From assembly GCF_004348685.1 (NCBI RefSeq), contig NZ_SMKO01000013.1, forward strand, positions 40,138 through 104,137: a DNA stretch of 64,000 nucleotides. The letters are read 5' to 3'. This document shows, in pieces, positions 51,162 through 58,944 of the stretch. How positions within the stretch are numbered: the first letter of the stretch is position 1; every line of letters starts with the position of its first letter. Below the pieces are notes generated by a model. That model was not told where the DNA came from, did no database searches, and was given only the letters and a program-made list of their open reading frames with translations. The position numbers and the translations under genes were made by a program. The DNA is from Nonomuraea deserti. GTDB taxonomy: Bacteria > Actinomycetota > Actinomycetes > Streptosporangiales > Streptosporangiaceae.

Positions 51162-51458
51162 TCCACCGGCGCCGGCGCGCCAGGTGAGTCACGGTCTTCC
51201 GCGCCGCCACGGCAGTTCGCCGACGCGGCCCCGGCCGGGATCTGGTCCGTGCGGTCATCGGTCAGCCGGTCGGCGGGGGCGAAGATCAGGTCGGCCTTTC
51301 CCGACCGGCCACGGGCCCCCAGCTCGTTGCCCCCTGTGCTCTCCTCGTCCCAGCCGGGGGGCACACGGCCTCGCGGTCGTCGAGCTCGTGACAGCGGCCG
51401 GTGTCGCCGTGATTGGCGTGCACCTGGCCCGGCAGGACCGGTGACGATCAGGACAGGT
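51162..51458. other. Gap without a credible gene, possibly a gene remnant
   Basis: On the minus strand, short stretches have plausible coding composition (for example ADLIFAPADRLTDDRTDQIP near 51240-51300) but are split between frames with no usable start and end, as in a decayed gene. No terminator or promoter stands out. Confidence 0.4.
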
Positions 51459-52667
51459 TCACGACGAGCGGCGGCCGGAGGTCGTGATGGCGATGGCGGT
51501 CAGGATACCCGCGGCAGCGCAGGTGGCGATCGCGAGGTGAGCGCCCAGCAGATCGCCCAGCAGGCCGGCCAGCAGGACGCCGAGCCCTTGACCCCCGATG
51601 AGGCCCGCCGAGCCCACGCCGATCACCTGGCCCCTGCGATCGTCCGGGGCCGTTCTGATGAAACCGGTGTGGGCCAGGACCATGTAGCTCGACAGGAACC
51701 CGGTGGCTCCCAGCAGGAGCAGAGAAAGCGGCAGGCCCGGCTGGAAGGCGAACAGCAGCAAGGGGAAGCCCACGGCCAGCGCCATCGGGGCGAGCAGGCG
51801 TGCGCGGCCGGCCTCCGGCACGAGCCGGGTGATCAGCAGGGTTCCCACCGCGGAGCAGACAGGGTCGGCGGCCATGAAGAGCCCGACGTAGGCGGTGCTC
51901 TCGCCGATCTGCGCGAAGTACGGCACCGCCAGCGCCTCCGGGACCACGAAGAACGAGTACAGCCACGACAGGGTGGCGAAATAGCGCAGCCGGCGGTTGG
52001 TCCAGACCATGCGGATGCCGCCCAGTGCCGAGCGGGTGAGGCGGTTGTTCGCGTGCTCGGAGGAGGACGAGGCTGGACGGTGGCGGACGAAGGCGCGGAT
52101 CACCGCTGCCGAGACGACGAAGGTGGCGGCGTTGGCCACGAGCGCGACGTTCGGCCCCAGCATGGCCACGATCAGCCCGCCCCCGCCGAACCCGAGCAAC
52201 TGCACAGCCTGCTGCGTCGTGCTGGTGATTCCCATGCCGATCGGGTGCTGGGCGGCCGGCAGGACGTCGGCCAGGCTCGCCAATCGTGCGGCGTTGAAGG
52301 GCGCGTTCAGCATCACCACGGCCACCACGAGCACGCCGACCACCGGCAGCGGCAGCCCCGGACAGGCCATGGCCAGGACGAGCGCCGCCCGCACGACGTC
52401 CGCCACGATCATCACCTGGCGTCGGGGATGGCGATCGGCCAGGCCTGCCAGCAGGGGGCCGCTGATCAGCGCGGGAACGAGGGTGAGCGCGTACGTGAGC
52501 GCCGTCAGTGAGATGGAGCCCGTCCGGCCGAAGACCAGCACGGCGATGGCGACCCTGGCGATCTGGTCCCCGGCCAGGGACAGGGCGTGGGCCAGCCACA
52601 GCGCTCGGAACTCGCCGTAGGCCAGCACCTGGCCGATGGTGGCTCGCGAGGCGTTGTCGGTTGTCAT
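51459..52667 (-). CDS. MFS exporter (EntS/drug efflux-like)
   Basis: A 402-residue permease with about 12 membrane helices. The N-terminus GEFRALWLAHALSLAGDQIARVAIAVLVFGRTGS and motif A LAGLADRHPRRQVMIVADVVRA are those of the EntS/antibiotic-efflux MFS group. The conserved part begins at ATG 52667 (MTTDNASRATIG); no Shine-Dalgarno is near it. An upstream in-frame ATG at 52823 would add 52 residues of unlikely composition. The intervening region has a long inverted repeat (52709-52758) and a short ORF with a strong ribosome-binding site, suggesting leader control. The cargo is unknown. Confidence 0.85.
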   Translation of the reverse strand: MTTDNASRATIGQVLAYGEFRALWLAHALSLAGDQIARVAIAVLVFGRTGSISLTALTYALTLVPALISGPLLAGLADRHPRRQVMIVADVVRAALVLAMACPGLPLPVVGVLVVAVVMLNAPFNAARLASLADVLPAAQHPIGMGITSTTQQAVQLLGFGGGGLIVAMLGPNVALVANAATFVVSAAVIRAFVRHRPASSSSEHANNRLTRSALGGIRMVWTNRRLRYFATLSWLYSFFVVPEALAVPYFAQIGESTAYVGLFMAADPVCSAVGTLLITRLVPEAGRARLLAPMALAVGFPLLLFAFQPGLPLSLLLLGATGFLSSYMVLAHTGFIRTAPDDRRGQVIGVGSAGLIGGQGLGVLLAGLLGDLLGAHLAIATCAAAGILTAIAITTSGRRSS

Positions 52668-52708
52668 CACGTTGAGCGGGTTTTCCGGTTCTGGGTCGGT
52701 TCGACACG

Positions 52709-52758
52709 GCCGCCCCCTGCCAGGCAGCTGGTTACGCATGTGACTGGCCGGGGGCGGC
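52709..52758 (-). promoter_or_regulatory. Long inverted repeat in the leader of the MFS exporter
   Basis: GCCGCCCCC (52709-52717) pairs with GGGGGCGGC (52750-52758) across 32 nt; inside, CTGCC-A-GGCAG (52717-52727) forms a second small hairpin. It lies about 45-90 nt upstream of the MFS start and could act as an attenuator or translation-control element. Confidence 0.5.
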
Positions 52759-52873
52759 AGGCTGAACGGTCGGTGGCAACCCGACAGCGCTGTAAGGCTC
52801 TCCGATCCCGCGGCGCCGTCCATGGTGTCCCGAGCCGATCACCTTTCCGACCGGTCAGCGTGTCGGCCGTCGA

Positions 52874-52909
52874 TCAGTACTCGCGGTCACGCAGACGCGG
52901 CTTGGTCAT
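52874..52909 (-). CDS. 11-residue ORF with strong ribosome-binding site
   Basis: Reads MTKPRLRDREY then TGA. It has AGGAGG 4 nt before the ATG, the best Shine-Dalgarno of the whole region, and its ATG overlaps (ATGA) the stop of an upstream 31-codon reading frame (52906-53001). It is either a leader peptide controlling the MFS gene 200 nt downstream, a micro-peptide, or a truncated gene. I do not recognise it; no Cys or repeated rare residue suggests ordinary amino-acid attenuation. Confidence 0.35.
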   Translation of the reverse strand: MTKPRLRDREY

Positions 52910-53135
52910 GTGTCCTCCTCCCCACGATGTCCGCCATGCTCGTGACCGGCTTGCCCTTCGCCTGCCGCAGGGGCGGCCAGCCACATCGGTACAGCCTTCA
53001 TCGCCGGGGAAGCCGGGACAAGGGCGGCTGCCGGACATTGAGCGGACGCTTCGGGGAATGCCTTGTCCGGTGTCCGTGGCTCGGCATGGGCGTCGAGGCC
53101 TGACGTCCGTCCGACGCTGCCGGTGATCGCCTGGC

Positions 53136-53945
53136 CTAGAGGGCGCGGTAGACCGGGGGCCGTTTCTCGCGGAAGGCGCGGGTGCCCTCCTTGGCGTCCT
53201 CCGAGCCGATCACCGGCCAGCCGAGCTCGTCCGAGACCTTCAGCGCCTCGGGCTCGGCCAGGCCCAGCGTGTCGCGGTAGGTGCGCAGGATCGCCCGGAC
53301 CGCCAGCGGGCCCGAGGCGGCGACGTCCTCGGCCAGCTCGCGGGCGGCCGCGAGTGCCTGCCCGTCGGGGACCACCCGGTTGACCAGGCCCATGGACAGG
53401 GCTTCCGCCGCCGTGATCGGGCGCCCGGTGAGCAGCAGGTCCATGGCGTGGCAGTACGGGATCTGCCGGGGCAGGCGTACGGCGCTGCCGCCCATGGGGA
53501 ACAGGGCGCGTCTGGCCTCGAACAGGCCCAGCGTGGCCGACTCCGCCACCACCCGCAGGTCGGTGCCCACCAGCAACTCCGTGCCGCCCGCGACCGCGTA
53601 GCCCTCGACCGCGCTGATGACCGGCGTGGCAGGCAGCTCCTCGCGCAGCAGCCCCTTCCAGTGGTAGTTGGGGATCTGCGCGGCCCTGGCCTGGACCTCG
53701 GGGTCGGTGGACGGCTGGCCCATGGCTTTGAGGTCGGCCCCGGAGCAGAACGTGCCCTCGGCGCCCGTGAGGATCGCGACCCGGATCTCCGGCTCCGCCG
53801 ACGCGTACGCCCATGCCGAGGCCAGGCCGACCAGCATGTCCGAGGAGAGCGCGTTGCGGGCCTCCGGCCGGTTCATGGTGACGGTCAGGACGTGGCCGTC
53901 GCGTTCGACCCGGCAGTGGGGGGTGCTGATCGGCAGGAGCTCCAC
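53136..53945 (-). CDS. Enoyl-CoA hydratase/isomerase (EchA19-like crotonase)
   Basis: A 269-residue crotonase-fold enzyme that hydrates an enoyl-CoA in side-chain beta-oxidation. Oxyanion-hole loops TGAEGTFCSGADLKAMG and VISAVEGYAVAGGTELLVGTDLR are present. The first catalytic Glu corresponds to GLFEARRALFPMGG; the second position is Asp (CHAMDLLLTG), so it may differ in mechanism from the two-Glu hydratases. The start is GTG 53945 with GGAGG 5 nt upstream. It is divergent from the FadD-DUF35-Ltp operon with a KstR2-like box in the shared region; in M. tuberculosis echA19 (Rv3516) lies beside fadD19 and near ltp3/ltp4, the same association. Confidence 0.9.
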   Translation of the reverse strand: MELLPISTPHCRVERDGHVLTVTMNRPEARNALSSDMLVGLASAWAYASAEPEIRVAILTGAEGTFCSGADLKAMGQPSTDPEVQARAAQIPNYHWKGLLREELPATPVISAVEGYAVAGGTELLVGTDLRVVAESATLGLFEARRALFPMGGSAVRLPRQIPYCHAMDLLLTGRPITAAEALSMGLVNRVVPDGQALAAARELAEDVAASGPLAVRAILRTYRDTLGLAEPEALKVSDELGWPVIGSEDAKEGTRAFREKRPPVYRAL

Positions 53946-53965
53946 GGATGCCTCCGATTTGCTGA

Positions 53966-53979
53966 ATCAAGCGCTTGCT
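53966..53979. promoter_or_regulatory. KstR2-like box (ATCAAGCGCTTGCT)
   Basis: A full match to the KstR2 consensus AnCAAGnnCTTGnT known from mycobacterial cholesterol ring-degradation genes; the centre is the 10-bp palindrome CAAGCGCTTG. It lies 21 nt upstream of the EchA19-like start and downstream of a TATCCT -10 (54000-53995, minus strand), suiting repression. Confidence 0.7.
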
Positions 53980-54019
53980 ACAAACTTTCGCCCCAGGATA
54001 CGCTCCCCCCATCAAACGA

Positions 54020-54035
54020 GAACAGGTTCCTGTTC
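54020..54035. promoter_or_regulatory. Palindrome GAACAGGTTCCTGTTC
   Basis: Perfect 6-bp arms (GAACAG/CTGTTC) around GTTC, containing the KstR core AACnnGTT (54021-54028) but lacking its outer T and A. It is placed near the -35 of the minus-strand promoter, between the divergent genes. Confidence 0.5.
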
Positions 54036-54047
54036 GACCCCCGTGAT

Positions 54048-54263
54048 GTGAGGGAGCGCCGTCGCCTGGAGGAGCGGCGGGAGCGTAGCGACCAGAGCGG
54101 GGGAAGGTGGCGGCATCGGGCGACCGAGCCCGCCGAACGGAGTGAGGCCATGAGCCCGTGAGGGAGCGCCGTCGCCTGGAGGAGCGGCGGGAGCGTAGCG
54201 ACCGGGGGGAGATGGCGGCATCAAGGGCGACCGAACCCGCCTCCACGGAGTGGAGGCCATGAG
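54048..54263 (+). repeat. 110-bp tandem duplication in the leader of the FadD operon
   Basis: Two units start at 54048 and 54158. The first 46 bp (54048-54093 and 54158-54203) are identical, and the rest is diverged with small indels (Arg/Glu-rich if translated: VRERRRLEERRERSD). Unit 2 ends with the hairpin CCTCCAC-GGA-GTGGAGG (54240-54256), which is absent from unit 1. Both units lie between the operators and the FadD start codon. Confidence 0.8.
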
Positions 54264-54275
54264 TAGGGGGAGTAG

Positions 54276-55823
54276 ATGGGGACGCTCGGTTTCTGGAGGC
54301 TCGCGCAGGCCGACCCCGAGTGGATCGCGGCCGTGGACCCCGACGGTACGGAGCACCGCGCCGGCGACCTGCTGGCCCGCTCGAACCGGCTCGTGCACGG
54401 CCTGCGCGGTCTCGGGCTGGAACCCGGCGACGGCATCTGCGGCCTGGCCCCCAACGGCGTCGACGGTCTCGTCCTCTACCTGGCCGCGCTGCAGGCCGGG
54501 TGGTACTACACCCCGGTCAACTGGCATCTGACCGGCCCCGAGATCGCGTACATCGTGTCCGACAGCGAGGCTAAGGCGTTCTTCGTGCACCCGCGTTTCC
54601 TCCAGGAGGGCGCGAGGGGCGCGGAGGCCATCGAGCCGGGGCGCCGGTTCGTGCTCGGCGAGCGGGCCGGCGGGTTCCGCCCGGTGGTCGAGCTGACCGC
54701 CGGGCAGCCGGACACCGCGCCCGAGGACCGCACCGCCGGTGCCACCATGCACTACACCTCGGGCACCACCGGCAAGCCCAAGGGCGTCAGGCGCCGCCTG
54801 AGCGGGCTCGATCCCGACGACTCGGCCGAGTTGATGACGTTCCTGCTCGGGTTGTTCGGCATCACGCCGGGCCGCCCCAACGCCCACCTGGTGACCTCGC
54901 CGAGTTACCACACGGCGGTGACCCAGTTCGGCGGGTCCGCCCTGCACATGGGTCACACGCTCGTCTACATGGACCGGTGGGACGCCGAGGAGATGCTGCG
55001 GCTGTGCGAGCGGCACCGCGTCACCAGCTCCCACATGGTCCCGACCCACTTCAAGCGGCTCCTCGCCCTGCCCGAGGAGACCAGGCGCGCGTACGACCTC
55101 TCCTCGCTGAGATGGATGATCCACGCCGCCGCGCCTTGCCCGGTCCCGGTGAAGTGGGCGATGTTCGAGTGGTGGGGTGACTGCGTGTACGAGTACTACG
55201 CGGCCACCGAGGGCGGCGGCACCCTGGCCACGCCCGAGGGCTGGAAGGCGCACCCGGGCACGGTGGGCTCGGCCTGGCCGATCAGCGAGCTGCTCGTCGT
55301 GGACGACCAGGGCGAGCCGGTGCCGGCCGGCACCCCCGGGACGATCTACATGAAGATGGTGGGCGTCCCGTTCGAGTACAAGGGCGATCCCGCCAAGACC
55401 GCCGCCAACCGGCTCAAGGACTACTTCACCGTTGGGGACATCGGATACCTGGACGAGGAGGGCTTCCTCTACCTCTGCGACCGCAAGGCCGACATGATCA
55501 TTTCGGGTGGCGCCAACATCTACCCGGCCGAGATCGAGAACGAGCTCATGGTCCATCCGAAGGTGGCGGACGTGGCCGTGTTCGGCATCCCGGACGAGGA
55601 GTGGGGCGAGCAGATCAAGGCCGTGGTCGAGGCCGCGCCCGGCGTCGAGCCGGGGCCGGAGCTGGCCGCCGAGCTGCTCGCGTCGCTGGAGGGCCGCCTG
55701 GCCAGGATGAAGTGGCCCAGGAGCATCGACTTCATAGCGGAGATGCCCCGCGAGCCCAACGGCAAGCTGCTCAAACGCAAGCTACGCGACCCGTACTGGG
55801 AGGGACACGACCGTGCCATCTGA
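54276..55823 (+). CDS. AMP-forming acyl-CoA synthetase (FadD-type), first gene of sterol operon
   Basis: A 515-residue ANL ligase. Motifs MHYTSGTTGKPKGVRRR (P-loop), VYEYYAATEGGG (A5), DIGYLDEEGFLYLCDRKADMIISGG (hinge) and REPNGKLLKRKL (A10 Lys) are all present. It shares the short N-terminus and the TPVNWHLTGPEIAYIVSD region with the synthetase at 26731, so the two are paralogues. It starts at ATG 54276 with GGGGGAG 5 nt upstream and overlaps the DUF35 gene by 11 nt. Expected role: CoA activation of a sterol-derived acid before beta-oxidation, by analogy with the FadD enzymes of the KstR regulons. Confidence 0.9.
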   Translation: MGTLGFWRLAQADPEWIAAVDPDGTEHRAGDLLARSNRLVHGLRGLGLEPGDGICGLAPNGVDGLVLYLAALQAGWYYTPVNWHLTGPEIAYIVSDSEAKAFFVHPRFLQEGARGAEAIEPGRRFVLGERAGGFRPVVELTAGQPDTAPEDRTAGATMHYTSGTTGKPKGVRRRLSGLDPDDSAELMTFLLGLFGITPGRPNAHLVTSPSYHTAVTQFGGSALHMGHTLVYMDRWDAEEMLRLCERHRVTSSHMVPTHFKRLLALPEETRRAYDLSSLRWMIHAAAPCPVPVKWAMFEWWGDCVYEYYAATEGGGTLATPEGWKAHPGTVGSAWPISELLVVDDQGEPVPAGTPGTIYMKMVGVPFEYKGDPAKTAANRLKDYFTVGDIGYLDEEGFLYLCDRKADMIISGGANIYPAEIENELMVHPKVADVAVFGIPDEEWGEQIKAVVEAAPGVEPGPELAAELLASLEGRLARMKWPRSIDFIAEMPREPNGKLLKRKLRDPYWEGHDRAI

Positions 55824-56712
55824 CCCGCTGGTAGCCCAGCACGTTCTGGAGTTCCCGGGCGGTTACACGCGCACCACGGGCCCGGTGATCGGGCGGTTCC
55901 TCAGCGAATTACGCGGCCGCCGCATCGTCGGGGTGCGCACGAAGGAGGGCAAGGTGCTCGTGCCGCCCCTCGAGTACGACCCCGCGACCGGCGAACCGGT
56001 CACCGGCGAGTTCGTCGAGGTCGGCCCGGCGGGAACGGTGACGACGTGGGCGTTCGTGCCCGAGCCCGGCGCGGGCCACCCGCTCGACCGCCCCTTCGCC
56101 TGGGCGCTGATCAAGCTCGACGGCGCGGACACCGCGCTCGTGCACGCCGTGGACGCGGGTGATCCCAAGAGGCTGCGGGCGGGCATGCGGGTGTGGCCGG
56201 TCTGGAACGACCACCCCACCGGTCAGATCACCGACATTTCGTGTTTCGTCCCTGAAGTCACCGACATCGTGGCCAACGTCCGCACCGAATACCGCCTCCA
56301 GGCGGGCGGTGCCCTCCGCGTCTTCCTGGAGGGCATCGAACGCGGCGTCTTCCTCGGCGGCCGCTGCGACACCTGCGCCAAGGTGTACGTGCCGTACCGG
56401 CTGACCTGCCCCGAATGCGGAAACGCCATCCCTGAGACGCTCGAACTCCCCGACACCGGGACGATCACCACGTTCGCCATCAACAACCTGCCCGACCCGC
56501 GGGCCCCCGAGGTGCCGTTCGTGTCGGCGTACATCCTGCTCGACGGCAGCGACATCCCCGTGATCGCCCTGATCGGGGACGTACCCGCCCACGAGGTACG
56601 CCAGGGTATGCGCGTCAGGGCCGTCTGGGTCCCCGAGCCCGAACGAACGGCGTCCATGGCGAACATCCGCTGGTTCGCCCCCACCGGCGAGCCCGACGTG
56701 GAGCAGCCATGA
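55813..56712 (+). CDS. Tandem DUF35 OB-fold protein (Rv3521-like)
   Basis: A 299-residue protein with two OB-fold DUF35 domains. The first (about 20-140) has the KEGKVLVPPLEYDPATGE entry but no zinc ribbon; the second (about 165-290) has a complete rubredoxin-like ribbon CDTCAKVYVPYRLTCPECG (two CxxC pairs) and ends IRWFAP. Length and content correspond to Rv3521 of M. tuberculosis. DUF35 proteins form complexes with Ltp aldolases/thiolases and help bind acyl-CoA, as shown for Ltp2 with ChsH2. The start GTG 55813 has GGGAGGG upstream; the stop overlaps the Ltp4-like gene (ATGA). Confidence 0.87.
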   Translation: MPSDPLVAQHVLEFPGGYTRTTGPVIGRFLSELRGRRIVGVRTKEGKVLVPPLEYDPATGEPVTGEFVEVGPAGTVTTWAFVPEPGAGHPLDRPFAWALIKLDGADTALVHAVDAGDPKRLRAGMRVWPVWNDHPTGQITDISCFVPEVTDIVANVRTEYRLQAGGALRVFLEGIERGVFLGGRCDTCAKVYVPYRLTCPECGNAIPETLELPDTGTITTFAINNLPDPRAPEVPFVSAYILLDGSDIPVIALIGDVPAHEVRQGMRVRAVWVPEPERTASMANIRWFAPTGEPDVEQP

Positions 56713-57728
56713 GAGACGTAGCGATCGTCGCGTTCGCCCAGACGCGGCACACGGGCCACGACACCGGCCTGACCGAGCCCGAGCTCATCGGCCCCGTGAT
56801 CGGCGAGGTCAAGGAGCGCACCGGGCTCAAGCGGTTCGGCTTCACCTGCTCGGGCAGTTGCGACTACCTGGCGGGCGCCCCGTTCTCGTTCGTGTCGGCC
56901 CTCGACGCGCTCGCCGCCTGGCCGCCCATCTCCGAGAGCCACGTCGAGATGGACGGCGCCTGGGCCCTGTACGAGGCATGGGTGCGCCTCCAGCACGGCG
57001 ACATCGACTCGGCCCTGGTCTACGGCTTCGGCAAGTCGTCGCTGGGCGACCTGCGCACGATCATGACCCTCCAGCTCGACCCGTACTACCTGGCGCCGCT
57101 CGGGCTCGACCAGCTCTCCTACGCCGCGCTCCAGGCGAACGCGGCCGGAGCCGACCGGGCCGAGCTGGACCAGATCGTCAGGCGCAGCCGGGCGGACGGG
57201 CGGCGCAACCCGTACGCGCTCGACCTGCCGGACCCGGAGGGCGAGGACGTCGCGGTGCGGCCGCTGAAAGCGACGGACGTGCCGCCCATCACGGACGGCG
57301 CCGCCGCGATCGTGCTCGCGGCGGGCGACCTGGCGAGCCGGCTGTGCCCCCGGCCCGCCTACATCCGGGGGATCGCCCACCGCACAGAGCCCCACTACCT
57401 GGGCATGCGCGACCTGGCCCGGTCCGACTCCGCCGCCGACGCCGCACGCGCCGCGGGGGTCGGCAAGGGCCCCGTCGAGGTGGCGGAGCTGCACGCCCAG
57501 TTCCCGCACGAGGAGATCATCCTGCGGGAGGCGCTCGGCCTGCGCGACGACACGGAGATCAACCCGTCCGGCGGCCCGCTGGCCGCCAACCCGGTCATGG
57601 CCACGGGCCTCATCCGCATCGGCGAGGCCGCGCGGCGCGTCCACGACGGCGCCGCCCGCCGCACCGTCGGGCACGCCACGAGCGGCCCCTGCCTGCAGCA
57701 GAACCTCGTCACCGTGTTGGAGGCGTGA
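56709..57728 (+). CDS. Lipid-transfer protein / thiolase-fold enzyme (Ltp4-like)
   Basis: A 339-residue thiolase-superfamily protein of the SCP-x/Ltp branch, shorter than true thiolases (about 390). N-terminal RDVAIVAFAQTRHTGHD, a Cys-containing loop GFTCSGSCDYLAGAPFSF, AVRPLKATDVPPITDGAAAIVLA and GHATSGPCLQQN near the end are visible. It corresponds to Ltp4 (Rv3522) by order and length. In Rhodococcus, Ltp3 and Ltp4 are aldol-lyases for C24-branched sterol side chains. ATG 56709 overlaps the DUF35 stop (ATGA); its stop overlaps the next gene by 1 nt, so DUF35, Ltp4 and Ltp3 are translationally coupled. Confidence 0.87.
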   Translation: MRDVAIVAFAQTRHTGHDTGLTEPELIGPVIGEVKERTGLKRFGFTCSGSCDYLAGAPFSFVSALDALAAWPPISESHVEMDGAWALYEAWVRLQHGDIDSALVYGFGKSSLGDLRTIMTLQLDPYYLAPLGLDQLSYAALQANAAGADRAELDQIVRRSRADGRRNPYALDLPDPEGEDVAVRPLKATDVPPITDGAAAIVLAAGDLASRLCPRPAYIRGIAHRTEPHYLGMRDLARSDSAADAARAAGVGKGPVEVAELHAQFPHEEIILREALGLRDDTEINPSGGPLAANPVMATGLIRIGEAARRVHDGAARRTVGHATSGPCLQQNLVTVLEA

Positions 57729-58876
57729 TGGGAAACCGTTGTGCTGTCATCGGCATCGGGCAGACGCGCTACCGCAGCCGGCGTACGGACATGTCGATCG
57801 CCGGGCTGGTGCGCGAGGCGGCGCTGCGGGCGCTGGAGGACGCCGGGCTGACGTTCAAGGACATCGACGCCGTCGTCATCGGCAAGGCGCCCGACCTGTT
57901 CGAGGGCGTGATGATGCCCGAGTCGTACCTGGCGGACGCGCTCGGCGCGGCGGGCAAGCCGATGATGCGGGTGCACACCGCGGGCAGCGTCGGCGGCTCG
58001 ACGGCGCTCGTCGGCGCCTCGCTGATCCAGGGCGGCGTGCACGAGCGGGTGCTGGTCGTGGCGTTCGAGAAACAGTCGGAATCCAACGCCACCTGGGCGC
58101 TCTCCACGCACCTGCCGTTCAGCGCGTCGCTGGTGGTGGGCGCGGGCGGCTACTTCGCGCCGCACATCCGCGAGTACATGCGCACGTCGGGAGCCCCCGA
58201 CCACATCGGCACGCTCGTCGCGGTCAAGGACCGGCTGAACGCGCTGAAGAACCCGTACGCCCACCTGAGGATCCCCGGCATCGACCGGGCCATGGTCGAG
58301 TCCACGCCCATGCTCTGGGAGCCCATCCGCTACCTGGAGACCTGCCCGTCCAGCGACGGCGCCTGCGCCATGGTGCTGTCGTCGGAGGGGGCGATCACCG
58401 GCACCCCCGCCTGGGTGCACGGCACGGCCATGCGCTCGGAGCCGATCTTCCGCGCCGGGCGTGACACGGTCAGCCCGCAGGCGGGCAAGGACTGCGCGGC
58501 CGACGTCTACCGCCAGGCCGGCATCTCCGACCCGCGCCGCGACATCGACGTGGCCGAAGTGTACGTGCCGTTCTCCTGGTACGAGCCGATGTGGCTGGAG
58601 AACCTGGGCTTCGCGGCGGAAGGGGAGGGATGGAAGCTCACCGAGTCGGGCGCCACGGCACTCGACGGTGACATCCCGTGGAACGCCTCGGGCGGCGTGC
58701 TGTCCAGCAACCCCATCGGGGCGTCCGGGCTGATCAGGTTCGCCGAGGCCGCGCTGCAGGTGCGCGGGACGGCGGGCGAGCACCAGGTGGACGGCGCCCG
58801 CACGGCGCTCGGCCACGCCTACGGCGGAGGATCCCAGTTCTTCGCGATGTGGATCGTCGGACGCGACAAACCCTGA
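57728..58876 (+). CDS. Lipid-transfer protein / thiolase-fold aldolase (Ltp3-like)
   Basis: A 382-residue SCP-x thiolase-like protein. N-terminus CAVIGIGQTRYRSRR, the thiolase loop VHTAGSVGGSTALVGAS, PCSSDGACAM-like TCPSSDGACAMVLSSEGA, and the C-terminal GHAYGGGSQFFAMW. The Cys nucleophile expected in the loop (CxxGSTA of SCP-x thiolases) is absent, and the His of the thiolase HxxF motif is replaced in YVPFSWYEP by a Tyr-containing segment, as in the Ltp2 retro-aldolases. It most likely cleaves a beta-hydroxy steroid-CoA rather than doing thiolysis. It shares one base with the Ltp4-like gene and is followed by a hairpin. Confidence 0.88.
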   Translation: MGNRCAVIGIGQTRYRSRRTDMSIAGLVREAALRALEDAGLTFKDIDAVVIGKAPDLFEGVMMPESYLADALGAAGKPMMRVHTAGSVGGSTALVGASLIQGGVHERVLVVAFEKQSESNATWALSTHLPFSASLVVGAGGYFAPHIREYMRTSGAPDHIGTLVAVKDRLNALKNPYAHLRIPGIDRAMVESTPMLWEPIRYLETCPSSDGACAMVLSSEGAITGTPAWVHGTAMRSEPIFRAGRDTVSPQAGKDCAADVYRQAGISDPRRDIDVAEVYVPFSWYEPMWLENLGFAAEGEGWKLTESGATALDGDIPWNASGGVLSSNPIGASGLIRFAEAALQVRGTAGEHQVDGARTALGHAYGGGSQFFAMWIVGRDKP

Positions 58877-58878
58877 CC

Positions 58879-58895
58879 TGCGGGGACACCCCGCA
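58879..58895 (+). terminator. Hairpin between Ltp3-like and FadD19-like genes
   Basis: TGCGGGG-ACA-CCCCGCA: 7 perfect pairs with a 3-nt loop, immediately after the stop at 58876 and without a U-tract. It may terminate or attenuate the upstream operon; the FadD19-like gene starts 49 nt later. Confidence 0.5.
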
Positions 58896-58944
58896 TACCC
58901 CGAACCGAGAAAAGGGCCTCTGACCGGCAAGAGGAAGGGTCGCC

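Larger units (their letters stand above)
52668..53135. other. 468-bp intergenic region with structured leader and tiny ORFs
   Basis: No ordinary gene. In the direction of the MFS gene it holds, in order, a possible 31-codon ORF, an 11-codon ORF with AGGAGG, and a long-armed hairpin. Details are given in the separate entries. Confidence 0.6.

Noticed and set aside
51249..52511. 420-codon plus-strand frame opposite the MFS exporter
   Set aside because: Arg/Gln/His-rich shadow of the transporter. The minus-strand protein has good MFS motifs.
52822..53103. 93-codon plus-strand frame in the 468-bp gap
   Set aside because: Ribosome-binding site is poor and composition is not protein-like. The minus-strand small ORFs have a better translation signal.
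54020..54035. Palindrome as a LexA (SOS) box
   Set aside because: The actinobacterial SOS box is GAAC-N4-GTTC; here the spacing between GAAC and GTTC is 2 or 8, and no DNA-repair gene is near.
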